NCBI GenBank assembly: GCA_003249015.1
Contig: QBLS01000003.1
Coordinates: 1 to 64,000, forward strand
From: Pseudanabaena sp.
GTDB taxonomy: Bacteria > Cyanobacteriota > Cyanobacteriia > Pseudanabaenales > Pseudanabaenaceae
DNA: 64,000 nucleotides
Direction of reading: 5' to 3'
Positions 8,959 to 17,235 of the stretch are shown here, piece after piece. The notes beneath the pieces were generated by a model that worked only from the letters and a program-made list of their open reading frames with translations, ran no database searches and was not told the origin of the DNA. The translations under genes and the position numbers were made by a program. Positions within the stretch are counted from its first letter, which is position 1, and the number at the start of each line of letters is the position of its first letter.

Positions 8959-9888
8959 ATGAGTAGGGCCAAATCTTCCACTTCATCAGGGATTTCCACA
9001 CAGCAAATTGTCTGGGCAGCGATCGCATGGGCAGTAATATCCCTAATGTTCTACCTATTTTTGAGCGCTCCAACTGAAGTCATTCCAGCGATTAAGCCTG
9101 AAGACTGTGAAAATGTAGTTAAGGATTTCACCTTCAGACCCAACTGGTATCGGTTCGGTACTTATATATTTCAAACTGTAGCGATCGCTGCATCAGGCTT
9201 GTTGTGTTTGCGAAATTGGCGCAGCCCCAAAATCCTTAATGGTCGGACTGTTTGGTTAGGTTTAGGACTTGGAATTATCTCTTGGGGGATCGGCAACTTA
9301 ATTTTTGGTTATTTAGATTTTCAATATCAAAGTGGTTTGATTGAAGGCGGCGCAAAGGGAGCCAAAGATCTAGTTAGTACTTTTCCATCGATCGCGGATG
9401 TTTTCTTTACAGCTACCTATGTATTTTTATCATGGGGCATGGCAATGTCCGTAATTGGTCGAAGACTAAACCTTTATCCAAAACAATGGGCGATCGTCGG
9501 TGCTGTGGGCTTTGTAGGGATTGCGATGGCAAGCTATGTCACTTTTGGAGTAGGAGGAGGACTTGATCTAGGTACTGGCAAAATTTTAAATATTATTTAT
9601 GCCCTTGGTGATATTTGGTTGCTAATTGTAGCAACGATTCTCTTGTTAGCCTTTTGGGGTGGTAAAGCGGCTCAGTCTTGGCGATTGCTTGGTAGTGCAG
9701 GTATTTCTATGTTTCTTAGCGATCTCTGGTTCAACTACAGCATTAATGTTAGTGACGCTTGCAAGCCCTATCAGAGTGGAGAGCCGACAGAGTTTTTCTG
9801 GATTCTTGCCTTTCTCCTATGGGGGATGGCTGCCGCCTTAGAATTCGACTTGTCTTCTAAACCAACAGCTCGCAGCCGTAGAAATTAA
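8959..9888 (+). CDS. Polytopic membrane protein of unknown function
   Basis: A membrane protein of about 309 residues with roughly eight hydrophobic segments (for example IVWAAIAWAVISLMFYLF, WLGLGLGIISWGIGNLIFGY and WAIVGAVGFVGIAMASY). The frame extends upstream to 8851, but that part reads through the hairpin of a miniature element, so the ATG at 8959 (MSRAKSS) is preferred. The segment after the first helix contains IKPEDCENV and FTFRPNWYR. I do not recognise the family. A GC-cored hairpin at 9938 follows and probably ends the transcript. Confidence 0.75.
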   Translation: MSRAKSSTSSGISTQQIVWAAIAWAVISLMFYLFLSAPTEVIPAIKPEDCENVVKDFTFRPNWYRFGTYIFQTVAIAASGLLCLRNWRSPKILNGRTVWLGLGLGIISWGIGNLIFGYLDFQYQSGLIEGGAKGAKDLVSTFPSIADVFFTATYVFLSWGMAMSVIGRRLNLYPKQWAIVGAVGFVGIAMASYVTFGVGGGLDLGTGKILNIIYALGDIWLLIVATILLLAFWGGKAAQSWRLLGSAGISMFLSDLWFNYSINVSDACKPYQSGEPTEFFWILAFLLWGMAAALEFDLSSKPTARSRRN

Positions 9889-9904
9889 TTAGCTCAGACA
9901 GATC

Positions 9905-9933
9905 TTGATCCGCCCGCAAGTCGGGCAGATCAA
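9905..9933. repeat. Short inverted repeat downstream of the membrane protein
   Basis: TTGATC-C-GCCCG and CGGGC-A-GATCAA enclose a CAAGT loop. One of two hairpins in the same spacer. Confidence 0.7.
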
Positions 9934-9937
9934 AATT

Positions 9938-9982
9938 CCAGAAGATCAGTGGCGGCGCAAAGCGCCGCCACTGATCTTCTGG
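9938..9982. repeat. Hairpin repeat with GGCGGCGC core
   Basis: CCAGAAGATCAGTG arms surround GGCGGCGC-AAA-GCGCCGCC. It sits between two convergent genes (membrane protein and sugar transferase) and could terminate both. Confidence 0.8.
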
Positions 9983-10009
9983 AGTTTTGACTTTTGTGAG
10001 TAGCGTATG

Positions 10010-10702
10010 TTAGTAAGCCCCTTTTCCCCGAGGAAAAATCACTACCAAAACTGTATTCATAATTAATTTAAGGTCTAAACTGAGACACATGAGCTTGACA
10101 TAACTAGCATCAAGGTGGACTCGCTTGGCATAGGGGATGTCATTTCGTCCAGAGACTTGCCACAGCCCCGCAATCCCAGGGCGTACACTCAGCACCTCGT
10201 CAATCCTATTGCCATACCTCACCAATTCCGCTTGGACGAGGGGGCGTGGGCCTACCACACTCATATCGCCAACTAAAACATTCCAAAACTGTGGTAACTC
10301 ATCAAGACTGGTGGTTCGCAAAAACTTACCGATGTTGGTAACGCGGGGATCTTGCTTGAGTTTGAAAGAAGATTCGTATTCAGCACGACTTATGGGGCAA
10401 GAGTCCAAGTAATTTGCTAATAGCTGCTCGGCTCCATCAATCATGGTTCTAAATTTAATACATTTAAATTCTTGTCCATGTAATCCAACCCTTGGATGGA
10501 TATAAAAGATTGATCCCCGCGAACTAACCAATATCAAGAAAGCAATAATTAAATATACTGGTGTAAACAAGATTAAAACAGTTAAGGCAAACAAAATATC
10601 AAAACTTCTCTTTCCCCAAACTGCATAGTGATCAATACGATTGCCAAGCGTTTTTTGCTTTTGAAGTCTTGTTCGACTGCTTGCTTTACTTCTAGTAATC
10701 AT
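10010..10702 (-). CDS. Bacterial sugar transferase (undecaprenyl-phosphate glycosyl-1-phosphate transferase family)
   Basis: This family transfers a sugar-1-phosphate from a nucleotide sugar to the polyprenyl-phosphate carrier, starting polysaccharide synthesis at the inner membrane. The sequence shows one N-terminal membrane helix (FDILFALTVLILFTPVYLII), then the family motifs KFRTM, TSLDELPQFWNVL, MSVVGPRP and RPGIAGLWQVSGR. The frame can be extended to a TTG at 10744, but ATG 10702 (MITRSKASS) is preferred. It is monocistronic here and divergent from holA. Which sugar it uses cannot be told; it is not next to other polysaccharide genes. Confidence 0.92.
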   Translation of the reverse strand: MITRSKASSRTRLQKQKTLGNRIDHYAVWGKRSFDILFALTVLILFTPVYLIIAFLILVSSRGSIFYIHPRVGLHGQEFKCIKFRTMIDGAEQLLANYLDSCPISRAEYESSFKLKQDPRVTNIGKFLRTTSLDELPQFWNVLVGDMSVVGPRPLVQAELVRYGNRIDEVLSVRPGIAGLWQVSGRNDIPYAKRVHLDASYVKLMCLSLDLKLIMNTVLVVIFPRGKGAY

Positions 10703-10743
10703 TAATCCTCTGCACCACACCACATAGTTGGAACAATCATACA

Positions 10744-11727
10744 ATGCCTGTCTACTTTTATTGGGGAGATGATGACTATCAGATTAACCAAGCAACTAAA
10801 AAGTTAATTGATAAGTATATCGATCCCCTATGGAAAGACTTTAACTATACAAAAATCAATGCTAGCGGCGATCTAGAAGTGATGGATGGTTTAAACCAAG
10901 CGGCGACAGCTCCTTTTGGGATGGGAGGGCGGTTGACATGGCTTGCCGACACTACGATCGCCCAACGCTGCTCAGAGCCATTACTAGCCGAATTGGAACG
11001 AACATTTAATCATTTGCCCGAAGATTCTTACATCTTATTTACTACTACAAATAAGCCTGATGGCAGAGCCAAATCTACTAAGTTAATTCAAAAATATGCC
11101 AAGGTTTTAGAGTTTACTTTAATCCCTCCTTGGAAGACCGATGCGATCGCCCAATTAGTTAAACAATCTGCCATAGAAATCGATTTGAAGCTTGCCAATG
11201 ATGCTATTGATTTATTAGTTGATGCTATTGGGAACGACACAAGACGATTAACTATGGAGTTGCAAAAGTTAAAACTGTCACACTATGGTGAGGTCAAGCC
11301 AATGACAGCTAAAGATGTCGCACCTTTAATTCAAGTATCGGCTCACAATAGTTTGCAATTAGCAGGGGCAATTCGTACTGCTGATACTAGTCGAGCGCTA
11401 TCTTTAATCGGCGAATTGTTGCGAAATAATGAAGCTGGATTGCGAATTTGTGCCACTTTGGTTGGGCAGTTTCGGACATGGCTATGGATTAAATTAATGC
11501 AGGAGTCGGGCGAAAGGGATGACAAGGCAATTGCTGAGGCTGCGGAAATTGGCAATCCCAAGCGAGTCTATTTTTTGAAGCAAGAAGTTCAAGGTTTAAA
11601 CAGTCAAAAGTTAATGCGATCGCTGAGTATTTTATTGCGTTTAGAAGCTGACCTTAAACATGGCAAAGAGGAAACGGCTACCTTGCAAACAGCGATCATT
11701 GAATTATGTCAAGCGATGACCAAATAG
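10744..11727 (+). CDS. holA: DNA polymerase III subunit delta
   Basis: The delta subunit opens the beta sliding clamp within the clamp-loader complex. The 327-residue length and N-terminus (MPVYFYWGDDDYQINQA) fit HolA, as do the lid-type segment LTMELQKLKL and the C-terminal helical collar region. It lacks a functional nucleotide site, as is normal for delta. The start lies 41 bases from the preferred start of the divergent sugar transferase, so the two share a compact promoter region. Confidence 0.9.
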   Translation: MPVYFYWGDDDYQINQATKKLIDKYIDPLWKDFNYTKINASGDLEVMDGLNQAATAPFGMGGRLTWLADTTIAQRCSEPLLAELERTFNHLPEDSYILFTTTNKPDGRAKSTKLIQKYAKVLEFTLIPPWKTDAIAQLVKQSAIEIDLKLANDAIDLLVDAIGNDTRRLTMELQKLKLSHYGEVKPMTAKDVAPLIQVSAHNSLQLAGAIRTADTSRALSLIGELLRNNEAGLRICATLVGQFRTWLWIKLMQESGERDDKAIAEAAEIGNPKRVYFLKQEVQGLNSQKLMRSLSILLRLEADLKHGKEETATLQTAIIELCQAMTK

Positions 11728-11803
11728 TTTGGTCATCGTTTGTTGACTAAGCGAAGTCGGAGCCGTTCTGTTACGATGAAACCTAGATCTCCTACTTATA
11801 GAT

Positions 11804-12919
11804 ATGTCTGTTCATCCCGCCACCGTTACTGTAGAGCTGCCAAATCGCAGCTATAACATTGAAATTGCCCATCATTGTCTCAAGGATTTAGGCTCAAAAT
11901 TAGTAGAAACTGGATTGGGCAAGAAAAGCAACAAGGTTTTAGTTGTTTCCAATCCTGTCATTTATAAGTATTACGGTGAAACCGTGAACGCATCTCTTAG
12001 TGATGCAGGTTTTAGTTCTACTAGCCTAATTTTGCCAGCGGGCGAGAGGTTTAAAACAGCCAACTCTCTTCAAAAAATCTATGATGCTGCTCTTAACCAT
12101 CGTTTAGAGCGGTCATCTTTGATCGTTGCCCTTGGTGGCGGGGTAATCGGGGATATGTCTGGCTATGCAGCAGCAACTTGGTTACGCGGGATTGACTTAA
12201 TCCAAGTCCCGACAACACTGCTCGCTATGGTGGACTCAGCGATCGGTGGCAAAACAGGGATTAACCATCCTCATGGCAAAAACTTAATCGGCGCATTCCA
12301 TCAGCCCCGTTTAGTTTGGGTTGATCCCGAAGTACTGAAAACTTTACCTGCCCGTGAGTTTCGCTCAGCGATGGCGGAGGTAATTAAGTATGGCGTGATC
12401 TGGGATCGTGATTTATTCGAGCTATTAGCCAACTGCGATCGCCTTGACCAGTTGCGCTATGTCAAACCTGACTTACTGCAATCGATCCTATATCGTTGTG
12501 CTAAAGCCAAAGCCGAGATTGTCTCCAAAGACGAGAAAGAAGGTAATCTGCGGGCTATTCTCAACTACGGTCACACGGTTGGTCATGCGATCGAATCAGT
12601 TACCAACTATCGCCTCTATAATCACGGCGAAGCTGTGGGATTAGGGATGGTGATTGCAGGCGCGATCGCTGTTGACCTTGGACTCTGGACACAACAGGAT
12701 CAAGATCAGCAAATGTTATTGATTACCAAAGCCCGTTTACCGCAAACTCTGCCCTCAGGTATTGACCTAGATGCGATCGCCGCTTCTTTATCCACGGACA
12801 AGAAAGTAGAAGCAGGGAAAGTGCGTTTTATTTTACCGACAGCGATCGGCTCAGCCGAATTAAGCGATCGAGTCACTACGGAGCTAGTTAAACAAAATTT
12901 ACGAAAAATAGTCACATAA
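11804..12919 (+). CDS. aroB: 3-dehydroquinate synthase
   Basis: AroB converts DAHP to 3-dehydroquinate in the shikimate pathway, using NAD+ and a divalent metal. The 371 residues carry the NAD-binding stretch [10 protein letters not shown] (111-120), the [17 protein letters not shown] block and the metal-binding segments [18 protein letters not shown] and [11 protein letters not shown]. Length and motif order are normal. A short spacer of 76 bases separates it from holA, with part of a GAGCGAAGTCG-type repeat. The infC promoter starts only four bases after its stop. Confidence 0.97.
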   Translation: MSVHPATVTVELPNRSYNIEIAHHCLKDLGSKLVETGLGKKSNKVLVVSNPVIYKYYGETVNASLSDAGFSSTSLILPAGERFKTANSLQKIYDAALNHRLERSSLIVALGGGVIGDMSGYAAATWLRGIDLIQVPTTLLAMVDSAIGGKTGINHPHGKNLIGAFHQPRLVWVDPEVLKTLPAREFRSAMAEVIKYGVIWDRDLFELLANCDRLDQLRYVKPDLLQSILYRCAKAKAEIVSKDEKEGNLRAILNYGHTVGHAIESVTNYRLYNHGEAVGLGMVIAGAIAVDLGLWTQQDQDQQMLLITKARLPQTLPSGIDLDAIAASLSTDKKVEAGKVRFILPTAIGSAELSDRVTTELVKQNLRKIVT

Positions 12920-12922
12920 TAC

Positions 12923-12951
12923 TTGACACAAGATGGGGGAGTTCGTACTAT
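12923..12951 (+). promoter_or_regulatory. Consensus sigma-70-type promoter of infC
   Basis: TTGACA (12923-12928), a 17-base spacer and TACTAT (12946-12951) form an almost perfect housekeeping promoter. It leaves a leader of about 180 bases before the infC start at 13142. Confidence 0.75.
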
Positions 12952-12957
12952 ACTTAA

Positions 12958-13141
12958 ACGTTTATGTCAAGCAAAAAACTTTAAAAGACCGCCAAATGCA
13001 ACTGAAAGTGAAAGCTTCGGGGCTTCAGGCAGGCTTTTATAGAAATCAAGTCAAATAAATAAACTTTTTGACAAGCGCATACATTTGTAAACCCTTAGTA
13101 ATTCAATTAATACCTAAAAGAGACTAAATAACAGAGATTTC
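12958..13141 (+). promoter_or_regulatory. Long 5' leader of infC
   Basis: The roughly 180-base leader contains overlapping pairing options (AAAGC with GCTTT, GAAGC with GCTTC near 13010-13040) but no motif of a known riboswitch that I recognise. Autoregulation of infC at the leader is plausible by analogy with other bacteria; the rpmI and rplT genes are elsewhere (57.2-57.9 kb). Confidence 0.35.
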
Positions 13142-13666
13142 ATGACTAAAAAGCCAATTAAAGACCTTCCCCAAATCAACGAACGTATCAGATATCCAAA
13201 AATTCGAGTCATTGATATGGAGGGAGAGCAGCTCGGCATTATCACTCCCAAAGAAGCCTTGAAAATGGCTGAGGAAAAGGAATTAGATCTTGTTCTTGTG
13301 AGCGACAAAGCCGATCCACCCGTATGTAGAATCATGGATTACGGAAAGTTTAAGTTTGAGCAAGAGAAAAAAGCTCGTGAAGCTCGCAAGAAGCAGCATA
13401 CTTCTGACGTTAAAGAAGTAAAGATGCGTTATAAAATTGAAGAGCATGACTACAAGGTCAGAATTAACCACGCTGAACGTTTTCTGAAAGAAGGGGACAA
13501 AGTTAAAGCCACAGTCATGTTTCGCGGTCGCGAGATTCAGCACGTGGATCTCGCTGAGGTATTACTTAATCGGATGGCAAGCGATCTTGAGTCTGTTGCT
13601 GAAATTCAACAGTATCCTAAGCGTGAAGGTAGAAACATCACGATGCTGATGGCTCCTAAAAAGTAA
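13142..13666 (+). CDS. infC: Translation initiation factor IF-3
   Basis: IF-3 binds the 30S subunit, checks start-codon pairing and prevents premature subunit joining. The 174 residues show the N-domain block [21 protein letters not shown] and the C-domain blocks [15 protein letters not shown] and [12 protein letters not shown]-like segment (here [14 protein letters not shown]). The start here is ATG rather than the rare codon used by enterobacteria. It is a single gene with its own strong promoter and terminator, separate from rpmI-rplT. Confidence 0.97.
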   Translation: MTKKPIKDLPQINERIRYPKIRVIDMEGEQLGIITPKEALKMAEEKELDLVLVSDKADPPVCRIMDYGKFKFEQEKKAREARKKQHTSDVKEVKMRYKIEEHDYKVRINHAERFLKEGDKVKATVMFRGREIQHVDLAEVLLNRMASDLESVAEIQQYPKREGRNITMLMAPKK

Positions 13667-13672
13667 ATTCAC

Positions 13673-13713
13673 AAAAAATTGAGAGTGTTGCTTAGCAACG
13701 CTCTCAATTTTTT
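13673..13713 (+). terminator. Rho-independent terminator of infC
   Basis: AAAAAATTGAGAG and CTCTCAATTTTTT arms with a TTGC-TTA-GCAA centre start within 10 bases of the infC stop and end in a T-run. Confidence 0.85.
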
Positions 13714-13731
13714 AGGGTCTATCCATAACAA

Positions 13732-13774
13732 AAGAAGTTGAGTGGCGGTGCTTCGCGCCGCCACTCAACTTCTT
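13732..13774. repeat. Hairpin repeat with GGCGG core
   Basis: AAGAAGTTGAGTG arms around GGCGGTGCTTCGCGCCGCC. It lies between the convergent infC and lipoprotein genes. Confidence 0.8.
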
Positions 13775-13814
13775 AGTTCTGCCTATAGCAAAGCTACAGC
13801 TATAACTCACAACG

Positions 13815-14666
13815 CTACTGAGCAGGAGTTAAGGGTGGAATCGAAATCGGAGCTTCGTTTGACTGCGTTGAAGGATTCGTTGGTAATTGATCAGGACTAG
13901 GTGTAGCACCAACTACGGGCGCTCCTACAGGACGCAATACCTCAACACCATTTTGTTGTAGCACCACAATAGGAGGCTCAGCATTAGTATCAATGCGTTT
14001 TACCAAAACTTTGCCATTAGAAATTAACTGCCCAGCGCTGACAGAACGCGATGTTGTCTCACCAAAGGCTTTAACAATTGCGTAAATCGTACCAGCAGCT
14101 TCAACCGTACCCGTAACTACAGTTCCTTCTGCCGCCTGCGTATCAGGGGGAGGTGCAACTATACTAGGACGGTTAGAAGTTCTCACCACTACTGCGGCTC
14201 TCAGTTTAGGGGGCGCTTTTGGCTTTTCTAGGAGTGTCTCTAGTTTTGGGACTGGGTTAATCACAGTGCTAGTGAAAGGATCCCGCAACTGCTTGGAGTT
14301 CACGCCGACCTTCTGTTCTAACTCCTGTACTCTCGCTTCCTTATCAGTAGTCGCAATTAGCTCTTGGGTGGTTTGCCCAGATACGATTGGCGTATCAAAG
14401 GTTGGAGCAGTCGGAGTAGGCTCAGCAGCAGGCGGCGGAGCATTAGTGGAAGTGCCATCAGCAATAATTGGCAATGGCTTGCCTTCCGCCACAAGGACTC
14501 TTATTTGTTCGCAATCTGTCCCAGCTGCGAATTTAGCTGTTTTGACAACACCTTGTCTAATTTCACGGGCGTTACTGATAGTACATTCAACAGGAGTACC
14601 CTCACCACAAGCACTAATGATTGAGGCAACGCTAAGAATCACGCCAGCTAGGTAATAGATACGCAT
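13815..14666 (-). CDS. Putative lipoprotein with proline-rich linkers
   Basis: A 283-residue exported protein. The N-terminal signal ends in a lipobox-like IISAC (cysteine about residue 20). A proline/threonine-rich stretch (about 78-95) and a second one at the C-terminus flank a central region with a likely coiled segment (KEARVQELEQKVG). The C-terminal third (GTVVTGTVEAAGTIYAIVKA and then GKVLVKRID) looks like a small beta-rich domain reminiscent of pilus-assembly periplasmic lipoproteins, but the similarity is too weak to name it. Probably anchored in a membrane and facing the periplasm. Confidence 0.75.
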   Translation of the reverse strand: MRIYYLAGVILSVASIISACGEGTPVECTISNAREIRQGVVKTAKFAAGTDCEQIRVLVAEGKPLPIIADGTSTNAPPPAAEPTPTAPTFDTPIVSGQTTQELIATTDKEARVQELEQKVGVNSKQLRDPFTSTVINPVPKLETLLEKPKAPPKLRAAVVVRTSNRPSIVAPPPDTQAAEGTVVTGTVEAAGTIYAIVKAFGETTSRSVSAGQLISNGKVLVKRIDTNAEPPIVVLQQNGVEVLRPVGAPVVGATPSPDQLPTNPSTQSNEAPISIPPLTPAQ

Positions 14667-14684
14667 AAAAAGTTCCTCTGCTGC

Positions 14685-14978
14685 CTACTTGGTTTTCGGT
14701 ACAGCGTCATCCAAATTTTGTCGATTTTGACTGCAAGATAGTAAAGCATTATGGTAATTTTGGCAATGGTCAAAACCAAAATATAAGTGACAGAGCTTTG
14801 TCCCATTGTCTTGACATTCTTGCGTCAGCGATTGTCTTGAGACATGAGACGATCGCTGCGCACCATTGGGCAGTATAGATCTTGCCGATTGATTACCCCG
14901 CCAAAATCTTAGATCGTGATTTTGTTGGCAAAGTTGGACTAGTTTCTCGTAAGACTTATGGTAAGGGCATTCTATCAT
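14685..14978 (-). CDS. Doubtful small cysteine/histidine-rich ORF
   Basis: An ORF of 97 residues lies 18 bases upstream of the lipoprotein gene on the same strand. It is rich in Cys, His and Gln with no recognisable domain, membrane helix or signal. It overlaps no better candidate, which is the only argument for it. It could equally be the untranslated leader of the lipoprotein transcript. Confidence 0.25.
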   Translation of the reverse strand: MIECPYHKSYEKLVQLCQQNHDLRFWRGNQSARSILPNGAQRSSHVSRQSLTQECQDNGTKLCHLYFGFDHCQNYHNALLSCSQNRQNLDDAVPKTK

Positions 14979-15064
14979 TTACCCCAATATCTGCGAATGT
15001 GCCGCAATTCGTTCCTTGGCTTTGATATGCTGTACGATCGCTACAAGCGATTAACACAACCATT

Positions 15065-16825
15065 ATGATGTCAACACTCTTAGATAACCGCTATCGTGTC
15101 ACTAGCGTTTTAGGCTGTGGTGGCTTTGGGGAAACCTACATGGCTGAAGACACAAAAATGCCATCTAATCGCCGATGTGTAATTAAGCAGTTACGACCGA
15201 TTGCTGATAATCCTCAGATGTATGAACTGTTGCAGCAAAGGTTTCAGAGGGAAGCAGCCGTACTCGAAGCCTTGGGGGAAGAGAGCCGATATATCCCCAA
15301 GCTTTATGCAAATTTTGTTGAAGATGGTCTATTTTATCTAGTCCAAGAGTGGATCGATGGGTTGACGCTGGCGGAAGCAGTGAAACAGCAAGGTCCATGG
15401 ACTGAGGATGCGGCTAGGACATTGATGATTAGCATTCTCCAAACTCTTACCTATGTCCATAGTCAGGGTATTATTCATCGTGATATTAAGCCAGATAATA
15501 TTATTTTGCGAGCGGGAGAACCTGTCTTGATTGACTTTGGAGCAGTCAAGGAGACTCTGAATATTACAACCGTTAAAGGATCTGCTCAGCAAGCTCATTC
15601 AATTGTCATCGGCACTCCTGGCTTTATGGCTTCGGAACAGGCGGCAGGACGACCTTTTTTTGCAAGTGATCTTTACAGCTTAGCTTTGACTGTAATTTAT
15701 GCGCTGACAGCAAAGTATCCACAGCAAATAGGCACTGATCCCCAATCAGGGGAAGTACTATGGCAGCCACAGGTCAGCATTAGCCCAGAACTAAAAGCAG
15801 TATTTACCAAAGCATTACAGTTTGACCCACGCGATCGCTATAGTTCGGCACAAGAGATGTTAAAAGCAATGGAGGTTAGGAGAGTCGATTTAGCTCCAAT
15901 GCCCAAATCGCAAAACCTCTCAAATATGCAAACCCTCGCAGTAACGCCTCGCAGTCTTGGAGAATCGCCAGCTCAGCCAATTTATACTTATCAGCCTATA
16001 CCATCGAAGAGGAAAGCTCTTGCACCCATGATTGCCACCGTAATCATTGGTGTGGGAATTGGGGCAATGGTGGCAATGGCTGTCGTGATTTCCCAAAGGG
16101 GGGACATCGCCTCACTGTGGAATAGGATTTTCCCTTCCAATAAATCAGCAGAAAAGACAGCCTTTTATTTTTTAGCCGATTCTGCTTTTGAAGATTCTGC
16201 TAAGGCAAACCTGAGAGTCGAGAAGTTGCGATCGCAGGGATATACAGACGCAGGAGTATTTTGGATACCTGATTACCCCAATTTAGGAAACAGTCAATTT
16301 TTTCAAGTATATGCAAAGCAATATTCCAATTTAGAAAACTGTAGAGAGACACTGACAGAACATTCTAAGCTTGTTGATGATGCCTACTGTGCCTTTGCTA
16401 GTCCCAATCCTGATGATGCAGTTCAACGCATTTCTGTCCCTACTCCATCGCCCACATCAACTCCTACTCCTACTGCCACAGCAACTCTACAACCTAAGCC
16501 TAAAACCTCTCCCGAACAATTTATTAAGGACTATTACAATCTTATTAACGAGCGACAGTTTGAAAGAGCTTGGCAAAACCTCACGCCGACTTTTCAACGC
16601 GATCGCGCTGGTGGCTATCAAACTTTCACAGGCTTTTGGCAAACTATTGATAAAGTTGACGTGAGAGGTGCGCGGATAGTGGAAGTAAAAGCGGATTCTG
16701 CCATAATTGATATTGATTTAACCTATCAAAAGTCAGCAGCAATCACTCCCGAAACACTACGTATGGGGCTAGTCTGGCAAGAGTCTTCAGGGCAGTGGCT
16801 GATTAATACTACCCAAAGGCAATAA
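15065..16825 (+). CDS. Membrane-anchored Ser/Thr protein kinase with C-terminal NTF2-like domain
   Basis: A PknB-type eukaryotic-like kinase. The catalytic domain covers about residues 9-268: glycine loop LGCGGFGETY (17-25), lysine K41, catalytic HRD at 137-139 with K141 and N144, DFG at 156-158, and GTPGFMASEQ as the activation-segment end. A single membrane helix follows at about 320-342. The outer part has a SPOR/tetratricopeptide-free segment (about 355-440), a proline/threonine linker, and a C-terminal domain (about 475-586) that looks like the NTF2-like or IMS-type domain found on other cyanobacterial kinases. All key kinase residues are present, so it should be active. Substrates are unknown. 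Confidence 0.93.
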   Translation: MMSTLLDNRYRVTSVLGCGGFGETYMAEDTKMPSNRRCVIKQLRPIADNPQMYELLQQRFQREAAVLEALGEESRYIPKLYANFVEDGLFYLVQEWIDGLTLAEAVKQQGPWTEDAARTLMISILQTLTYVHSQGIIHRDIKPDNIILRAGEPVLIDFGAVKETLNITTVKGSAQQAHSIVIGTPGFMASEQAAGRPFFASDLYSLALTVIYALTAKYPQQIGTDPQSGEVLWQPQVSISPELKAVFTKALQFDPRDRYSSAQEMLKAMEVRRVDLAPMPKSQNLSNMQTLAVTPRSLGESPAQPIYTYQPIPSKRKALAPMIATVIIGVGIGAMVAMAVVISQRGDIASLWNRIFPSNKSAEKTAFYFLADSAFEDSAKANLRVEKLRSQGYTDAGVFWIPDYPNLGNSQFFQVYAKQYSNLENCRETLTEHSKLVDDAYCAFASPNPDDAVQRISVPTPSPTSTPTPTATATLQPKPKTSPEQFIKDYYNLINERQFERAWQNLTPTFQRDRAGGYQTFTGFWQTIDKVDVRGARIVEVKADSAIIDIDLTYQKSAAITPETLRMGLVWQESSGQWLINTTQRQ

Positions 16826-16872
16826 GAACACATGAAGAGATGGCTTACACCATCTCTTCATGTGTTCTTATT
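16821..16872 (+). terminator. Terminator-like palindrome after the kinase gene
   Basis: AATAAGAACACATGAAGAG and its perfect complement flank ATGGCTTACACCAT. It overlaps the last bases of the kinase gene. No long T-run follows. Confidence 0.7.
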
Positions 16873-16917
16873 TAGTTAGTTTTGTAAATTGGTATTACAG
16901 CGATTTGTGCTGTATCC

Positions 16918-16948
16918 AAAATAGTTAAGGCAGCGCAACGCGCCGCCT
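16918..16948 (-). terminator. Terminator-like hairpin after the PCP_red gene
   Basis: AAAATAGTTAAGGC arms with a GCGCAACGCG centre; it ends four bases from the stop of the minus-strand gene at 16952. An A/T-rich border fits intrinsic termination. Confidence 0.7.
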
Positions 16949-16951
16949 TAA

Positions 16952-17134
16952 CTATTTTTTTTGACTTGATAGCCACTTTTGATTTGCTAAATCGTATACT
17001 TCCAGATTAACTTCCTTAGCATCCATTCCCCTAGCAAACTTCTCTACTTCCCTACGCACTAAAAATCTTCCCCAAAAAGGAATTTCCTTTAGTTTACTTT
17101 CTGCTTCGACTGTCCAACCCATTGATTCGCTCAT
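16952..17134 (-). CDS. Stand-alone PCP_red domain mini-protein
   Basis: A 60-residue protein that is essentially only the PCP_red domain (the C-terminal domain of the light-independent protochlorophyllide reductase B subunit). Matching features are GWTVEAESKLKEIPFWGRFLVRREVEKFAR, here given in parts: WTVEAESKL, IPFWGRFLVRREVEKFAR and EVNLEVYDLA. The free-standing form occurs in other cyanobacteria, but I know of no assigned function. It is 101 bases downstream of the Rieske oxygenase gene on the same strand, with a hairpin in between, so the two may be partly co-transcribed. Involvement with tetrapyrroles is inference. Confidence 0.8.
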   Translation of the reverse strand: MSESMGWTVEAESKLKEIPFWGRFLVRREVEKFARGMDAKEVNLEVYDLANQKWLSSQKK

Positions 17135-17206
17135 ATCTTTACCAATTTTTCTATCTAATTACACCCTAAATAAAGCGATTTGAGTTTACTTAAACCTCAA
17201 AAATCC

Positions 17207-17235
17207 GTAAAGGGAGCGCTTTGCTCTCCCTTTAC
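17207..17235 (-). terminator. Hairpin directly after the Rieske oxygenase stop
   Basis: GTAAAGGGAG and CTCCCTTTAC with a CGCTTTG centre abut the stop of the gene at 17236. Confidence 0.7.

Noticed and set aside
10010-12919. Polysaccharide gene cluster around the sugar transferase
   Set aside because: The neighbours are housekeeping genes (holA, aroB); no export or polymerase genes are present.
13065-13100. Second TTGACA upstream of infC
   Set aside because: No acceptable -10 hexamer at 16-18 bases; the promoter at 12923 is much better.
14266-14655. Antisense ORF of 129 codons over the lipoprotein gene
   Set aside because: Mirrors the proline/threonine-rich lipoprotein codons; the opposite strand has a signal peptide and lipobox.
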